DNA of 64,000 nucleotides from JBDSZL01 sp039925145 (GCA_039925145.1 JBDSZL010000004.1:62001-126000); one strand, 5' to 3'; counted from the stretch's first letter, positions 25,795-34,794 are shown. Program-made: numbers and translations. The notes: generated by a model from the sequence alone, not told the origin.

Positions 25795-26321
25795 GGGAGC
25801 CATTGTCTCACCCGGCCAGCGCCGCGGCAGCGGGCGTTCCAGGAGACGCGAACTGGCGCGTCCTACAAGAATGTTCATACTCGTTAACGTCCATTCAACT
25901 TTGTCCGAACGAACCGGGCGCCCGCCACCCAGGCCTCGAGAGCGGCCCGCCTGGGCCCCGTGCCGAACAGCCCAATTCGACACTTGCGTCGCAGATGTCG
26001 GCACGCCGGACATTCCTGTTCGTCTTAGGGCGTCGTTCAGTCTTGATACACGGTGACGCCGTTTGTCACGAATGGCCGGAATCAGGCGCCTTGCTGTGGC
26101 ATTTGCCCAGGCCGACCGGCCTCGCCAAAAACGGCCCGTCGTTTGCAATACCACTCTGCATGGCGCTGGATCGCCGCATCCTCTGTGTGAGCCCCGCAAG
26201 ACCGGCTACTCTTCCTTGAAGACACCGCTTTCTTAACTTCTGTATTCCCCAATCGGCGATCCAGCGCGCTACTCGCGCAGCGGAGCAGACGACCGGCTGT
26301 TCCGCATTGTCCCGCTCGCCA
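25795..26321. other. Intergenic region upstream of the opp operon
   Basis: 527 bp between the oppA start and the stop of the MutS-like gene. It is less GC-rich than its surroundings, especially 25865-25910 and 26200-26250, and should hold the opp promoter, but I could not fix a -35/-10 pair. It also contains the 14-bp inverted repeat described at 26163-26267. No convincing gene on either strand. Confidence 0.5.
26163..26267. repeat. 105-bp element bounded by 14-bp perfect inverted repeats
   Basis: GCGCTGGATCGCCG at 26163-26176 recurs as its exact reverse complement at 26254-26267, with 77 nt between. The interior is unusually AT-rich for this genome at its right half. Possible non-autonomous mobile element remnant or long-range dyad; no target-site duplication was recognised. 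Confidence 0.45.
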
Positions 26322-28136
26322 TTAGATTTCCAGACCAATCGAACGCATCAGCTCGAGCGCGTTGCTCGTGTGCACGACGCCGGGCTTCAGCTGGTAGTCG
26401 AACCTCAGCACGCCCCCCTCGAACGAATCGTCGAAATGCACGTTGGTCGCTGCTCCGGGCAGCTGCTGGGCGATTTCGCCAAGTGCCAGGTCGTGCGTGG
26501 TCACGAGTCCGACCGCGCCCAGTTGCACCAGGCCAATGAGCACCGCCTGCGCGCCGACGCGCCGATCGTGGGAGTTGGTGCCACTCAGGATCTCGTCGAG
26601 CAGGAAGAGCACGGCGCCGTTCGTCCGGCGCGTCAGGTCTACGACCTGTTTCAGGCGCATGATCTCCGCAAAGAAGCGCGACTGGCCGTCGGCAAGCGAG
26701 TCCTGGACTCGAATCGCGGCGCCCACGTGGAGCGGCGACAATTGAAGGGCCACCGCCCTCACCGGCGCCCCCATCTGCGCCAGCACGACGTTCACGCCGA
26801 TCGAGCGGAGAAACGTGCTCTTCCCGGACATGTTGGAGCCGCTGACGATCGCCAGGTGGATGGCCGAACGGGTGAGCCGGAGCGAGTTGCGCACCGCGTC
26901 GGGAGGCAGCAGGGGATGGGCGAGTCCGTCCGCCACGAGCGACGTGGCGCCCGGAGTCAGCTCGGGAAACACGTAGTCGGGGTGTTCGGCCGCCAGCGTG
27001 CCGAGCGCGAGCATGGCTTCGAACTCGCCGACGGCCTCGAGCCATTGCGGGATGTGGGCGCCGGCGCGTGCGCGCCAAGCTTCGATGGCGAAGCTCCACT
27101 GCGTGGCCCAGAGCAGAAGCGCCGCGGGAAATGCGAACAGGACGTTGCGTCGGGACGCGAGCACCGCCACGAGCTGAGACAACCGGCCAATTTCAGCCGA
27201 GGCTCTATGCCCATCGCGCCCAATCGCCTCCTGCAGCGCCACCAGGCGAGGTGCCGTGAAGTGCTCGCGCTCGATCGTGCGGAGCAGGCCGACGAGCAGA
27301 TCGAGATCGTGCGCAGGCTCGTCGACCGCGTCGATCACCGCCACCACCCGCTGTTTGAACCATTGTGCCGCGCCCAGCTGCACGAACAGCACCGCCATGG
27401 CGAGCGCGCCAACCCCCGTGCGGGCCCACCATGCCAGGCTTCCGATGGTCGCCAGGACGAGCAGCACGAGGGCCAGGCGCACACCAAGACCGTGGAGCGT
27501 CAGAGGGGATGCGGCCCAGCGGCGCAGCAGCGCCGCGTCTACGCCCACCCGCAACTGATCTCCGAGCACGGCGACCGTCTCACGCAAATCGAGCCGCTCG
27601 GCCAGTTCGCGCACCGCCACTTGCCGGGACCGAATCTCTTCGACCGGTGCGGGAGCCAGCAGCCACGCGGCCAGCGTTGCTTCTCCCGCCCTCGTGCGTG
27701 TGGTGGCCAGCAGCTCGAAGACGCTGCCGCGTCCGAAGATGTCGAGATCGTCGGCATAGAGATGGCCCTCGGGCTTGAATTCATCGCCGGTCCGGCCGCG
27801 GCCGATCCAGTCGTGCGCCATGCGCGCCAGTCCGCGGTCGAAGAAGGCCACCGCGGAGGCCGCCCTGTCGCGCGCGTTCAACGCTTGTGCATGGAGGATG
27901 GCCGTGACCACGAACAGGAACAGCGGGATCAGCAGCCATGGCAGAGCGTTGAGTCCACCGGCGATGAGCGTGGCGACTCCGACGGCCACGAGGAAGAGAC
28001 GCAGATAGCTGAACCGTGCGTGAGCCTGGATCCTCGCCGCGAGCCGCTCCTGGCGCTCGGACCGATACCGCTTGTACTCCGCGACAACGGCTGCTGCATC
28101 CTGGCTTGGGGTGTGGGACACGGGAGTGGCTGTCAT
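26322..28136 (-). CDS. Membrane-anchored MutS-like ATPase
   Basis: 604 residues. The C-terminal third is a MutS ATPase domain: Walker A 'SGSNMSGKSTFLRSIG' (Lys439), Walker B 'LFLLDEILSGTNSHDRRVGA' and 'GLVTTHDLALGEIA'. The mismatch-binding and connector domains of true MutS are absent. The N-terminus instead has a coiled region ('RYRSERQERLAARIQAHARF') followed by paired helices ('LFLVAVGVATLIAGGLNALPWLLIPLFLFVVTAI') and a second hydrophobic hairpin near 230-270. This matches the MutS-family proteins with N-terminal membrane segments, whose function is unknown. The start overlaps the stop of the treY remnant by 4 nt. Confidence 0.82.
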   Translation of the reverse strand: MTATPVSHTPSQDAAAVVAEYKRYRSERQERLAARIQAHARFSYLRLFLVAVGVATLIAGGLNALPWLLIPLFLFVVTAILHAQALNARDRAASAVAFFDRGLARMAHDWIGRGRTGDEFKPEGHLYADDLDIFGRGSVFELLATTRTRAGEATLAAWLLAPAPVEEIRSRQVAVRELAERLDLRETVAVLGDQLRVGVDAALLRRWAASPLTLHGLGVRLALVLLVLATIGSLAWWARTGVGALAMAVLFVQLGAAQWFKQRVVAVIDAVDEPAHDLDLLVGLLRTIEREHFTAPRLVALQEAIGRDGHRASAEIGRLSQLVAVLASRRNVLFAFPAALLLWATQWSFAIEAWRARAGAHIPQWLEAVGEFEAMLALGTLAAEHPDYVFPELTPGATSLVADGLAHPLLPPDAVRNSLRLTRSAIHLAIVSGSNMSGKSTFLRSIGVNVVLAQMGAPVRAVALQLSPLHVGAAIRVQDSLADGQSRFFAEIMRLKQVVDLTRRTNGAVLFLLDEILSGTNSHDRRVGAQAVLIGLVQLGAVGLVTTHDLALGEIAQQLPGAATNVHFDDSFEGGVLRFDYQLKPGVVHTSNALELMRSIGLEI

Positions 28137-28558
28137 GACAGGGTGAAATCCCTCGCGTAGAGCACCGCCAATGGCAGCTCAGCCATGGCATCAGACAGCT
28201 GGATCGCGCCGTCGTGTGCAAGCGATGCGCCGGTCAGCACGTTGTGCATCGTGCCGCTCGATGGCAGGCCCACCTCGGTGTCGCGCCACGCCGTGCCCAC
28301 GGGCATGGGGCCGACTCGCGAGGAGAGCCGCGGGACCAGAACAACGGCAGCCTCACGTTCCAAGACGCGCGCAAAGGCGACGACGCTGCCCGCGAATGGA
28401 CCGCGGGCCGCCATCAGAATGGGCGAGAGGTACAGCGTGTCGACGCCGAGCGCGACGAAGTAGGGAATCAGCGCTTCAGCGTCTCCGAACGTCAGGTCAC
28501 GGTTGAGCTGCAGACGGTAGGTCGCGAGAGGCACCCGGCTGGCACGGGACAGCGGCAT
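28133..28558 (-). pseudogene. treY: Collapsed maltooligosyltrehalose synthase (treY remnant)
   Basis: 141 residues from the ATG at 28558 (a TTG at 28570 is also in frame), against about 750-950 for intact TreY. The first 45 residues match the TreY N-terminus ('ATYRLQLNRDLTF', 'YFVALGVDTLYLSPIL'). The remainder matches the TreY C-terminus ('GSVVAFARV', 'VLVPRLSS', 'AWRDTEVGLPSS', 'LTGASL', then a Pro-Leu-Ala-Val-Leu ending). Everything between, including the whole catalytic barrel, is gone, and the junction at 'SPIL/MAARGP' keeps the frame. Catalysis is impossible. The ATGA overlap with the MutS-like gene is kept, so translation of the remnant may still serve coupling. The treZ and treX partners are not in the window. 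Confidence 0.8.
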
Positions 28559-28643
28559 CGATGCTCTCAACTGTAATGGGTGTCATCAGGCCCCACCGCC
28601 ATTTGCTCGAGATTTTTATCTTCGAGCGGCTAATACTCAGGAG

Positions 28644-31355
28644 GTGAAACTTGCACTCCGCCTCGAGACGCTGCTGGCGGTCCTGGTGCTCTGCACCGTA
28701 TTGCCCTTGGCACTGTTTTCGGCGCTGCTCATCCAGTCCGCCCGGGAGCGGCAGAAGGAAGTCACGTTCCGGGGCAACCTCGACACGGCACGGGCCGTAT
28801 CGGGCGCCATCGACCAGCACATCAAAAGCACCACGGAGGCGCTCGCGACACTCAGTGCAATCAAGGTGTTCGAGGAGAACTACGTGGACGGCTTCGGCGA
28901 GCTCGCCGCGCGTCTTCTGGAGGTACGTCCGTCGTGGGCCGCCCTGCTGCTGGCCGACGGCGACGGCAAGATCGTCGGCTCGCGGGGGATGAGTCTGGCA
29001 ACGACGCGACCGGCGACCTGGGCCATCGCCGTTGCAACCACCGGTCGCCCGGCCGTGTCGCCTCTACTCATTGATGCCGAGACCGACCGCCGATCGTACG
29101 TGGTCGCCGTGCCTGTCCTGCGCGAGCAGCACGTGCAACTGGTCCTCGGCGTCGAGCTCGAGGGCGAGACCCTCAAGGCGTTGCTTCAGCCACAGGCGGC
29201 CGCTTCCGACGATGGCGTCGTGGAGCTGACGGATGCTGACCTCACGATCATCGGCCGGAGCCCCGAGGGACCGACGACCCTCGGACAGCGCGAGTCCCAG
29301 GAATTCGCCACCGCCACCGACGGCAAGCCCGAGGGGAGCTGGGCCGGCAAGAGGCTCGACGGCACACTCGTCTATTCCGCGTTCGTTCGATCCGATCTGA
29401 CGCAGTGGCTCGTGGTGATGAGTCGTCCACGAGGCGAGCTGGATCGACCTCTGGCTCACTCGTACTGGGCCCTCACTACCCTCGGACTCGGCACCCTCCT
29501 GTTTGGCGTCGTGAGCGGCACCATCGTGGGCCGTATCGTCGTGCGCGCCGCTCGATCGACGACGGCAGCGGCGGGTGCGCTCGCGCGCGGTGAGCCGGTG
29601 CGACCGCCCCGATCCCACATCGTCGAGCTCGATCAGCTTAGTGCCGGGCTGCTCCGAGCGGCCACGATCCTCGAAAAGCGGATCGCTGAGCGCGATGAGG
29701 CCGGGCGCCAGCTGGCGCTCGCCGTCGAGGATCGGCAGCGCGCGCTCGACGCCGAACGGGCCTCGCGCGTGCGCAGCGAAGAACAGGAAGCCTACCTGAG
29801 CGTGACACTGCGCAGCATTGGTGACGCCGTGATCGTGACCGACAGCGAAGGCCGCGTCACCATGATGAACCGTGTGGCACAGGCGATGACGGGATACGAG
29901 GAGGCGGACGCGACCGGACGGCCTGTCACCGAAGTCTGCCGCCTGGTCGACGAGCAGACGGGCCTGTCGCTCGAAGACGTCGCCGCGCGCGCGATTCGGG
30001 AAGGCCACGTCACCGACCCGGGCGCGCATTCCGTCCTGGTCTCGCGGACGGGTAACGCCACGCCCGTGAGCGACACGGCCGCCCCGCTGCTCATGCCCGA
30101 CGGCACCGCGATTGGCGCGGTCATCGTGTTCCGCGACGTGTCGGTCGGGCGAGTGATGGAGCGGCAGCGCGCGGCTCTGCTCGAACAGGAACAGGCGGCG
30201 CGGCGCGAAGCCGAGGCGCTGAGCCGGAGCAAGGACGAGTTCGTCGCGACGATCTCTCACGAGCTGCGCACGCCGCTCAGTGCGATCGTCGGCTGGGTCC
30301 GCCTTCTGCGGAGTGGCGTGCTCGACTCTGGCGCGCAGGCCCACGCCCTCGAGGTCGTGGAGCGCAACACCAACGCGCAGACGCAGCTGGTCGAGGACCT
30401 GCTCGAGATGTCGCGCATCATCACGGGCCGCATGCGGCCTGAGATGCGCGACGTCGCCATGGGGTCGCTCGTGACCGCCGCGGCCGAGAGCGTGAAGCCG
30501 ACGGTCGAGGCCAAGCGCATCAGCCTGGGCGTCGACGTCGGTTCGTGCCCTTCACTTGTCTCTGCCGATCCGGATCGCCTGCAACAGGTGATCTGGAATC
30601 TCCTGGTCAACGCTGTCAAGTTCACGCCGGTCGGTGGACGCGTCGATGTGCGCCTGAGGGAAGAAGGCGACTCCGTCGTCCTGTCGGTGCGCGATTCCGG
30701 CGTGGGGATCGCGGCCGATCAGTTGTCGTTGGTGTTCGACCAGTTCTGGCAGGGCGGCGTACCCGATCGACTGTCTCGCGGCGGTCTCGGCATTGGTCTT
30801 TCGCTCGTCAAACGCCTCATCGAGCTGCACGGCGGAGACGTGACGGCGGAGAGCGAAGGCGCCGGCCACGGCTCGACGTTCACGGTTCGCCTTCCGGCGC
30901 TCCGGGGCGCGCCGCCGTCACTCCCCGCCGTCGACCGGACCCAGTCGCCAGCCGACGCCGACTTCAAACCCTTGCTGAGCGGCGTGCGTGTGCTGGTGGT
31001 CGAAGACGATGAGGACACGGCCGAGCTCATCGCCACCGTGCTGCAACATGCCGGAGCCGAGGTGATGCTCGCGGCCTCGATCGGCGAGGCGCTGCGGCAG
31101 ACAGCGGAACTGGCCGAGCCGCCGCACCTGATCCTGAGTGACGTGGGGCTACCTGATGGTAGCGGCTACGATCTGCTCCAGCGGCTGCGGCGCGACGACC
31201 GATACCGGCACGTGCCGGCGATTGCGGTGACCGCCTACAGCCGCATGGAAGACCGGGAACAGGCGACAGCCGCCGGATTCGAATGGCACGTCGGCAAGCC
31301 GTTTGAGCCGCAGGAGCTACTGGACCAGGTCGCGGCGGTGACAGGACGGCGCTGA
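28644..31355 (+). CDS. Hybrid sensor histidine kinase
   Basis: 903 residues. Membrane helix one (9-30), an extracytoplasmic sensor domain (about 31-270, Cache-like), helix two (about 274-296), a HAMP-like linker and coiled coil (to 380), and a PAS domain from about 384 ('SIGDAVIVTDSEGRVTMMN'). The kinase core follows: HisKA 'TISHELRTPLSAIVG' with His539, then HATPase with 'NLLVNAVKFTP', 'VRDSGVGIA' and 'GLGIGLSLVKRL'. A C-terminal receiver has Asp833 in 'LILSDVGLPDG'. All catalytic residues are present. The start is GTG; an AGGAG overlaps it too closely to be used, but TAATAC 7 nt upstream suggests a leaderless mRNA. No separate response regulator is adjacent. Confidence 0.92.
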   Translation: MKLALRLETLLAVLVLCTVLPLALFSALLIQSARERQKEVTFRGNLDTARAVSGAIDQHIKSTTEALATLSAIKVFEENYVDGFGELAARLLEVRPSWAALLLADGDGKIVGSRGMSLATTRPATWAIAVATTGRPAVSPLLIDAETDRRSYVVAVPVLREQHVQLVLGVELEGETLKALLQPQAAASDDGVVELTDADLTIIGRSPEGPTTLGQRESQEFATATDGKPEGSWAGKRLDGTLVYSAFVRSDLTQWLVVMSRPRGELDRPLAHSYWALTTLGLGTLLFGVVSGTIVGRIVVRAARSTTAAAGALARGEPVRPPRSHIVELDQLSAGLLRAATILEKRIAERDEAGRQLALAVEDRQRALDAERASRVRSEEQEAYLSVTLRSIGDAVIVTDSEGRVTMMNRVAQAMTGYEEADATGRPVTEVCRLVDEQTGLSLEDVAARAIREGHVTDPGAHSVLVSRTGNATPVSDTAAPLLMPDGTAIGAVIVFRDVSVGRVMERQRAALLEQEQAARREAEALSRSKDEFVATISHELRTPLSAIVGWVRLLRSGVLDSGAQAHALEVVERNTNAQTQLVEDLLEMSRIITGRMRPEMRDVAMGSLVTAAAESVKPTVEAKRISLGVDVGSCPSLVSADPDRLQQVIWNLLVNAVKFTPVGGRVDVRLREEGDSVVLSVRDSGVGIAADQLSLVFDQFWQGGVPDRLSRGGLGIGLSLVKRLIELHGGDVTAESEGAGHGSTFTVRLPALRGAPPSLPAVDRTQSPADADFKPLLSGVRVLVVEDDEDTAELIATVLQHAGAEVMLAASIGEALRQTAELAEPPHLILSDVGLPDGSGYDLLQRLRRDDRYRHVPAIAVTAYSRMEDREQATAAGFEWHVGKPFEPQELLDQVAAVTGRR

Positions 31356-31420
31356 TAGCGGCGGCAAATCGTCTGCTGTTCGCGCTTGCGGGTGGTGCGG
31401 GGTAAGCTTCGGGACGCACC

Positions 31421-32554
31421 ATGACCGAGCCTTCGTACCCCGCCGCCCGAGTTGTCGCGACCAAGGTGCTCGCGCATTTCGCGCAGCACATGGCGGCGGC
31501 GCGGGCCCGCGGGCGCACGAAGCTCGCGCCGGAGCCGGACGCCGCGGCGATCGAGGCAATTGTCGACGCCGCATTCTGGGCCAGCCTCCGCCGCGAGGAG
31601 GGCGCGACGCCCAAGATCTCGCTGGCCTTCATGCCGCCTGCGGCGTCCGAGCAGCCGCTCAGATTCGCCCGTCAGTTGCCGTTGTCAGCCGTCGCGCTGG
31701 CACGGCTGGCACCGGCCGTCGAGCGGCCCGGCATCCACCTGGGCGTGTGGCGCGACGAGGACGGCGAGCTGCGCGTGTGGGGCACGACGCGGCAGATTCC
31801 AGCACTCTGCTTCGTGCTCGAGGTCGTGACGTCAGGCCTGCTCGTCATCAAGCATCGTGGCGATTCATTCGGTAAGTTCGTGAACATCGCGCTGCTCGAA
31901 GGGGACGAGATCAAGATCGTCGATGAAAGTCGGGCCGGTGTTCCGGATTGCCCGGGTCTGGTGGCGTCACTGCTCGGCGTGGATCTGCCTGGCGTGCGTC
32001 CCGAGTCGGTGAACGTGCTCGTGCAGCTCTCCGCATCGATGCGGGCGCACGGCCGGGGCGGCGCCCTCCTGCTGATCCCGACCGAGAACGTCACGTGGGA
32101 AGAGTCCATTGTCCAGCCGGCGTTGTACTCAGTCGACCCACCGTTCGCTGAACTGGCCGAACTGGCCAAGGATGCGCGGATCGGCCAGCACGAGTGGCAG
32201 GAAGATCTTCGCCGGGCCGTGGACGCCCTTGCGGGCCTCACGGCCGTGGACGGCGCGACGCTCGTCACCGAGCGGTACGAACTGATTGCGTTCGGCACGA
32301 AGATCACGCGGCGCCGGGGCAGTGCGCCGGTCGAGCGCGTGATGTTCACCGAGCCGGTCGAAGGCAGTGCCTTCGCCATCGTCAATCCCTATCAGCTCGG
32401 GGGCACGCGGCACCTGTCCGCGGCGCAATTCGTCCACGACCAGCGCGACGCCACGGCGCTCGTGGCGTCACAGGACGGGCGGTTCACGATCTTCAAATGG
32501 TCGCCATGCGAAGACATGGTGCACGCGCATCGGGTGGACGCGCTGCTGCTCTGA
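31421..32554 (+). CDS. DisA/DAC-like protein with N-terminal DACNV-type sensor domain
   Basis: 377 residues. The C-terminal ~120 residues follow the diadenylate cyclase (DAC) plan: 'AVDGATLVTERYELIAFGTKI' has the DGA motif (277-279), and 'GGTRHLSAAQFV' (327 on) corresponds to the GTRHR nucleotide motif, although the second Arg is Leu332. 'ATALVASQDGRFTIFKW' is the usual closing strand pair. The N-terminal ~240 residues match the sensor domain called DACNV that precedes such DAC domains. The expected role is synthesis of, or response to, a cyclic dinucleotide. The RHR change makes normal c-di-AMP synthesis uncertain. It lies 65 nt after the histidine kinase on the same strand. Confidence 0.65.
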   Translation: MTEPSYPAARVVATKVLAHFAQHMAAARARGRTKLAPEPDAAAIEAIVDAAFWASLRREEGATPKISLAFMPPAASEQPLRFARQLPLSAVALARLAPAVERPGIHLGVWRDEDGELRVWGTTRQIPALCFVLEVVTSGLLVIKHRGDSFGKFVNIALLEGDEIKIVDESRAGVPDCPGLVASLLGVDLPGVRPESVNVLVQLSASMRAHGRGGALLLIPTENVTWEESIVQPALYSVDPPFAELAELAKDARIGQHEWQEDLRRAVDALAGLTAVDGATLVTERYELIAFGTKITRRRGSAPVERVMFTEPVEGSAFAIVNPYQLGGTRHLSAAQFVHDQRDATALVASQDGRFTIFKWSPCEDMVHAHRVDALLL

Positions 32555-32660
32555 GGCGCGGCCACATGGGCTGCGGTGACACGAGATACTCAGGGCAGGT
32601 GCTGAGGGGCAATCTGCATGAAGGCAGCCTACGTCGAGGAGGACGTGGCGTCTAGCGGCA

Positions 32661-32751
32661 GCGTTCTCAGCGACGAGAAATCAGCTGGCAACCACTGCAA
32701 CGGACGAATCGGCGGCACTGGTGCCGCCGATTCGCACCGCTCTGAGAACGC
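32661..32751. repeat. Nested inverted repeats (possible cruciform or terminator)
   Basis: Inner perfect 14-bp stem: 32705-32718 with 32721-32734, separated by TG. Outer perfect 10-bp arms: 32661-32670 and 32742-32751. It lies between the convergent DACNV gene and PEP-CTERM gene, so a two-way terminator is the simple reading, although there is no T-run. Confidence 0.65.
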
Positions 32752-32799
32752 GCCATTACGTCGCCCCAGATCTGCGAGGTGCTTTCTATCGTTCGGTGC

Positions 32800-33456
32800 T
32801 TACTTGACTAACCGCTGCCTGACCACCAGCCCGGCGATGCCCAACCCCAGCAGGGCGATCGTGGTTGGTTCGGGAACGGGAGAGGCGACAGGGTCGCCGC
32901 CTGCGACGGCGCTGCCGAACGTGACCGTATCGAACGCGGTGCGGTTCGCGGTCCCACCGAAGTTAATCGACTTCGCGGTGCCCGCGAACGTCACGCCGAC
33001 CGCTGTCCAATTGCAGAAGTTACCGGTCGGGTCGCCGCCGCAACCGTCGGCATACTGTGCGGCCAGGTTCAGCGTGCCCAGTTGGGTGCCGGTGCCGTTC
33101 AGGCCGTCCCAGACGCTGACGGATGCCACCCCGGCCGAGGAGTAGAAGAACGAAAAGCCTGTGTCGAATCCTGCGGCAAAGTTCAGGATGGCGTTATTGG
33201 CGTCGAGGAAGAACATCACCGTGTCTGCGGACGGCTCGTTCGCGATGTTGCCGCTTCCGCCGGCATCCGAATCGACGACGGCCAAGGTCGCTGGGCTGAA
33301 CTGGACGCCATAGTTCGTGCCCGCGCCGCCGTTGTAGAAGTTGCCGACAGGATTCAGGTCTCCGACTCCTTCGAACGTCAAGACGATCGGACTGGCAGAG
33401 GCTGGAACAGCAACAGCGACGAGCGCGATGGCGATTACGAATCCGAAAGCTCTCAT
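32800..33456 (-). CDS. PEP-CTERM secreted protein
   Basis: 218 residues. The signal peptide is 'FVIAIALVAVAVPASAS'. The mature domain is beta-rich and Gly/Asn/Asp-rich ('LTFEGVGDLNPVGNFYNGG', 'FFLDANNAILNFAAGFDTGF'), a composition common in PEP-CTERM surface proteins. The C-terminus has the sorting signal: VPEP at about 194-197, a short hydrophobic helix and a basic RQR tail. An exosortase elsewhere in the genome would cut at this site and pass the protein to the cell surface or matrix. Two Cys residues ('YADGCGGD' and 'NFCNW') may pair. No exosortase gene in the window. Confidence 0.88.
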   Translation of the reverse strand: MRAFGFVIAIALVAVAVPASASPIVLTFEGVGDLNPVGNFYNGGAGTNYGVQFSPATLAVVDSDAGGSGNIANEPSADTVMFFLDANNAILNFAAGFDTGFSFFYSSAGVASVSVWDGLNGTGTQLGTLNLAAQYADGCGGDPTGNFCNWTAVGVTFAGTAKSINFGGTANRTAFDTVTFGSAVAGGDPVASPVPEPTTIALLGLGIAGLVVRQRLVK

Positions 33457-33708
33457 GTGATCAGGCTCCTGAAGCCAGGCACGAACCCTTGTTCGCCCCG
33501 TACGTTGTGGCTTCGACTCCGATAGTGCAGCTTTCGATCCGTTCTTCTAGCGTGGGCATTGCTCCTAGAAACAGTAATTCCATGCAGACAGAAGCGTAAT
33601 CTTCCCGGACGTTGACTTAAGCCCACTTTGTTCAACAGCCTGAACCTATGTCCCGCGGCGCAATCGTGGCCTTCATGATCGCGCTGTCGAGTCTTGTCCG
33701 GTCAGCCA

Positions 33709-34575
33709 TCACTTGACGCTGGTTGGTTCTGATTTAAGGCCGTACCGAGACAGAAAGCTGTCGAACGCGTCGAAGTAAGCTTTGGGGTTCGTTTCGGCTG
33801 AGTCTTCGTGCCCACCACCTGGGATCAGGGCAAGCTGTTTCGGCTCCCGGGCCGAGTCGTAGAGGCGTCGGGCCCTCAGCGGACGATCGGAGCTGCCCTC
33901 GAGAATGAGCGTCGGAATACGGACTGATCCAATCTTCGAGATCGCATCAAAGCGCTCCGTCACGATCAGCCGCACTGGCAGGACCAACCCGATTGGCATC
34001 TCGTTCGCCACGTCGGCGATCGATGTCAACACGCCTTCGATGATCAATGCGCCGGCCTCTGGATGCTTGCTCGCGAGATCGACCGCGACTGCGCTGCCGA
34101 GCGAGTGCCCGTAGATGGCAATGGTCCGGGACGACAGACGTCGCTCCGACACGAGATATGTCCAAGCCCGCTCCGCGTCCTCGTACACCAACTTCTCGCG
34201 CGGAGGCCCACCCGTGCTTTCGCCGAATCCGCGGTAGTCGAAGATGAAGACGTTCACACCCGCGTTGTGAAACCGAACAACGTCCTGGGCATTCGCCCCG
34301 ATATTATTCGCGTTGCCATGGAGGTAAAGCAGCGTCGCGGTCTGAGGATTCTCCGCCGGCACCCACCATCCCGCCAGTTGCCCGCTCCCAATCGGCAGCG
34401 CGACCTTCGTGAACGTCACGCCTGAATCGCCCGGCGTGATATCTACGACGGAACTGGGCAGAAATATGAACGCAGCTTGCCAGTACCAGAGCGCGCCCAC
34501 GATGAGGAGGTACGTGGCCGCGATCCCAGCAATGAGTCCGCGGGCCAGACGGAACTCCAGCGATCGTCGCGCCAT
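33709..34575 (-). CDS. Membrane-anchored alpha/beta hydrolase (BEM46/YqkD-like)
   Basis: 288 residues. An N-terminal membrane anchor ('LIAGIAATYLLIVGALWYW') precedes an alpha/beta hydrolase domain. 'LLYLHGNANNIG' is the oxyanion region, 'VFIFDYRGFGESTGGPP' the following loop, and 'IAIYGHSLGSAVAVDLA' the nucleophile elbow (GHSLGS, catalytic Ser). A later Asp is in 'ILEGSSDRPLRARRLY' and the His in 'LIPGGGHEDS'. The order matches the BEM46/YqkD group, of uncertain substrate. The ATG at 34575 has TAGAAT 10 nt before it; another ATG at 34587 is in frame. Likely a serine hydrolase facing the periplasm. Confidence 0.85.
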   Translation of the reverse strand: MARRSLEFRLARGLIAGIAATYLLIVGALWYWQAAFIFLPSSVVDITPGDSGVTFTKVALPIGSGQLAGWWVPAENPQTATLLYLHGNANNIGANAQDVVRFHNAGVNVFIFDYRGFGESTGGPPREKLVYEDAERAWTYLVSERRLSSRTIAIYGHSLGSAVAVDLASKHPEAGALIIEGVLTSIADVANEMPIGLVLPVRLIVTERFDAISKIGSVRIPTLILEGSSDRPLRARRLYDSAREPKQLALIPGGGHEDSAETNPKAYFDAFDSFLSRYGLKSEPTSVK

Positions 34576-34751
34576 ATGCGGCCGCATTCTACCGCTCGGT
34601 GCAGGAGCAACCACGCTCGCGGCGATGTAGGAGGCGCGTCGGACGAAGTCAGCTACACGAACTCGCCGGCGCGCCCGCCTGGCAGCCCGGCCGATAGCGC
34701 GGGGTTGAGGCGGCAGGTCCGATTATCTCTCGACTCCCCCGGCTCTTCGTC

Positions 34752-34780
34752 TTGACAATCAGGAGAAGGGCACGTAGTGT
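34752..34780 (+). promoter_or_regulatory. Promoter of the first PadR-ADOP module
   Basis: TTGACA at 34752-34757, a 17-nt spacer, and TAGTGT at 34775-34780. With transcription starting near 34787 the ATG at 34795 gets a very short leader; the AGGAGAAGG at 34761-34769 would then lie inside the promoter and not act as a ribosome site. TAGTGTCTC overlapping the -10 also occurs at the start of the second padR gene. Confidence 0.65.
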
Positions 34781-34794
34781 CTCGGCATTCCCTC

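Noticed and set aside
28639..28646. AGGAGG as the ribosome site of the histidine kinase
   Set aside because: It overlaps the GTG start, leaving no spacing; TAATAC upstream gives a better explanation (leaderless start).
34761..34779. GTG start at 34777 for the first padR with AGGAGAAGG as ribosome site
   Set aside because: A near-consensus TTGACA-17-TAGTGT promoter overlaps both, so transcription would start after them; ATG at 34795 was preferred.
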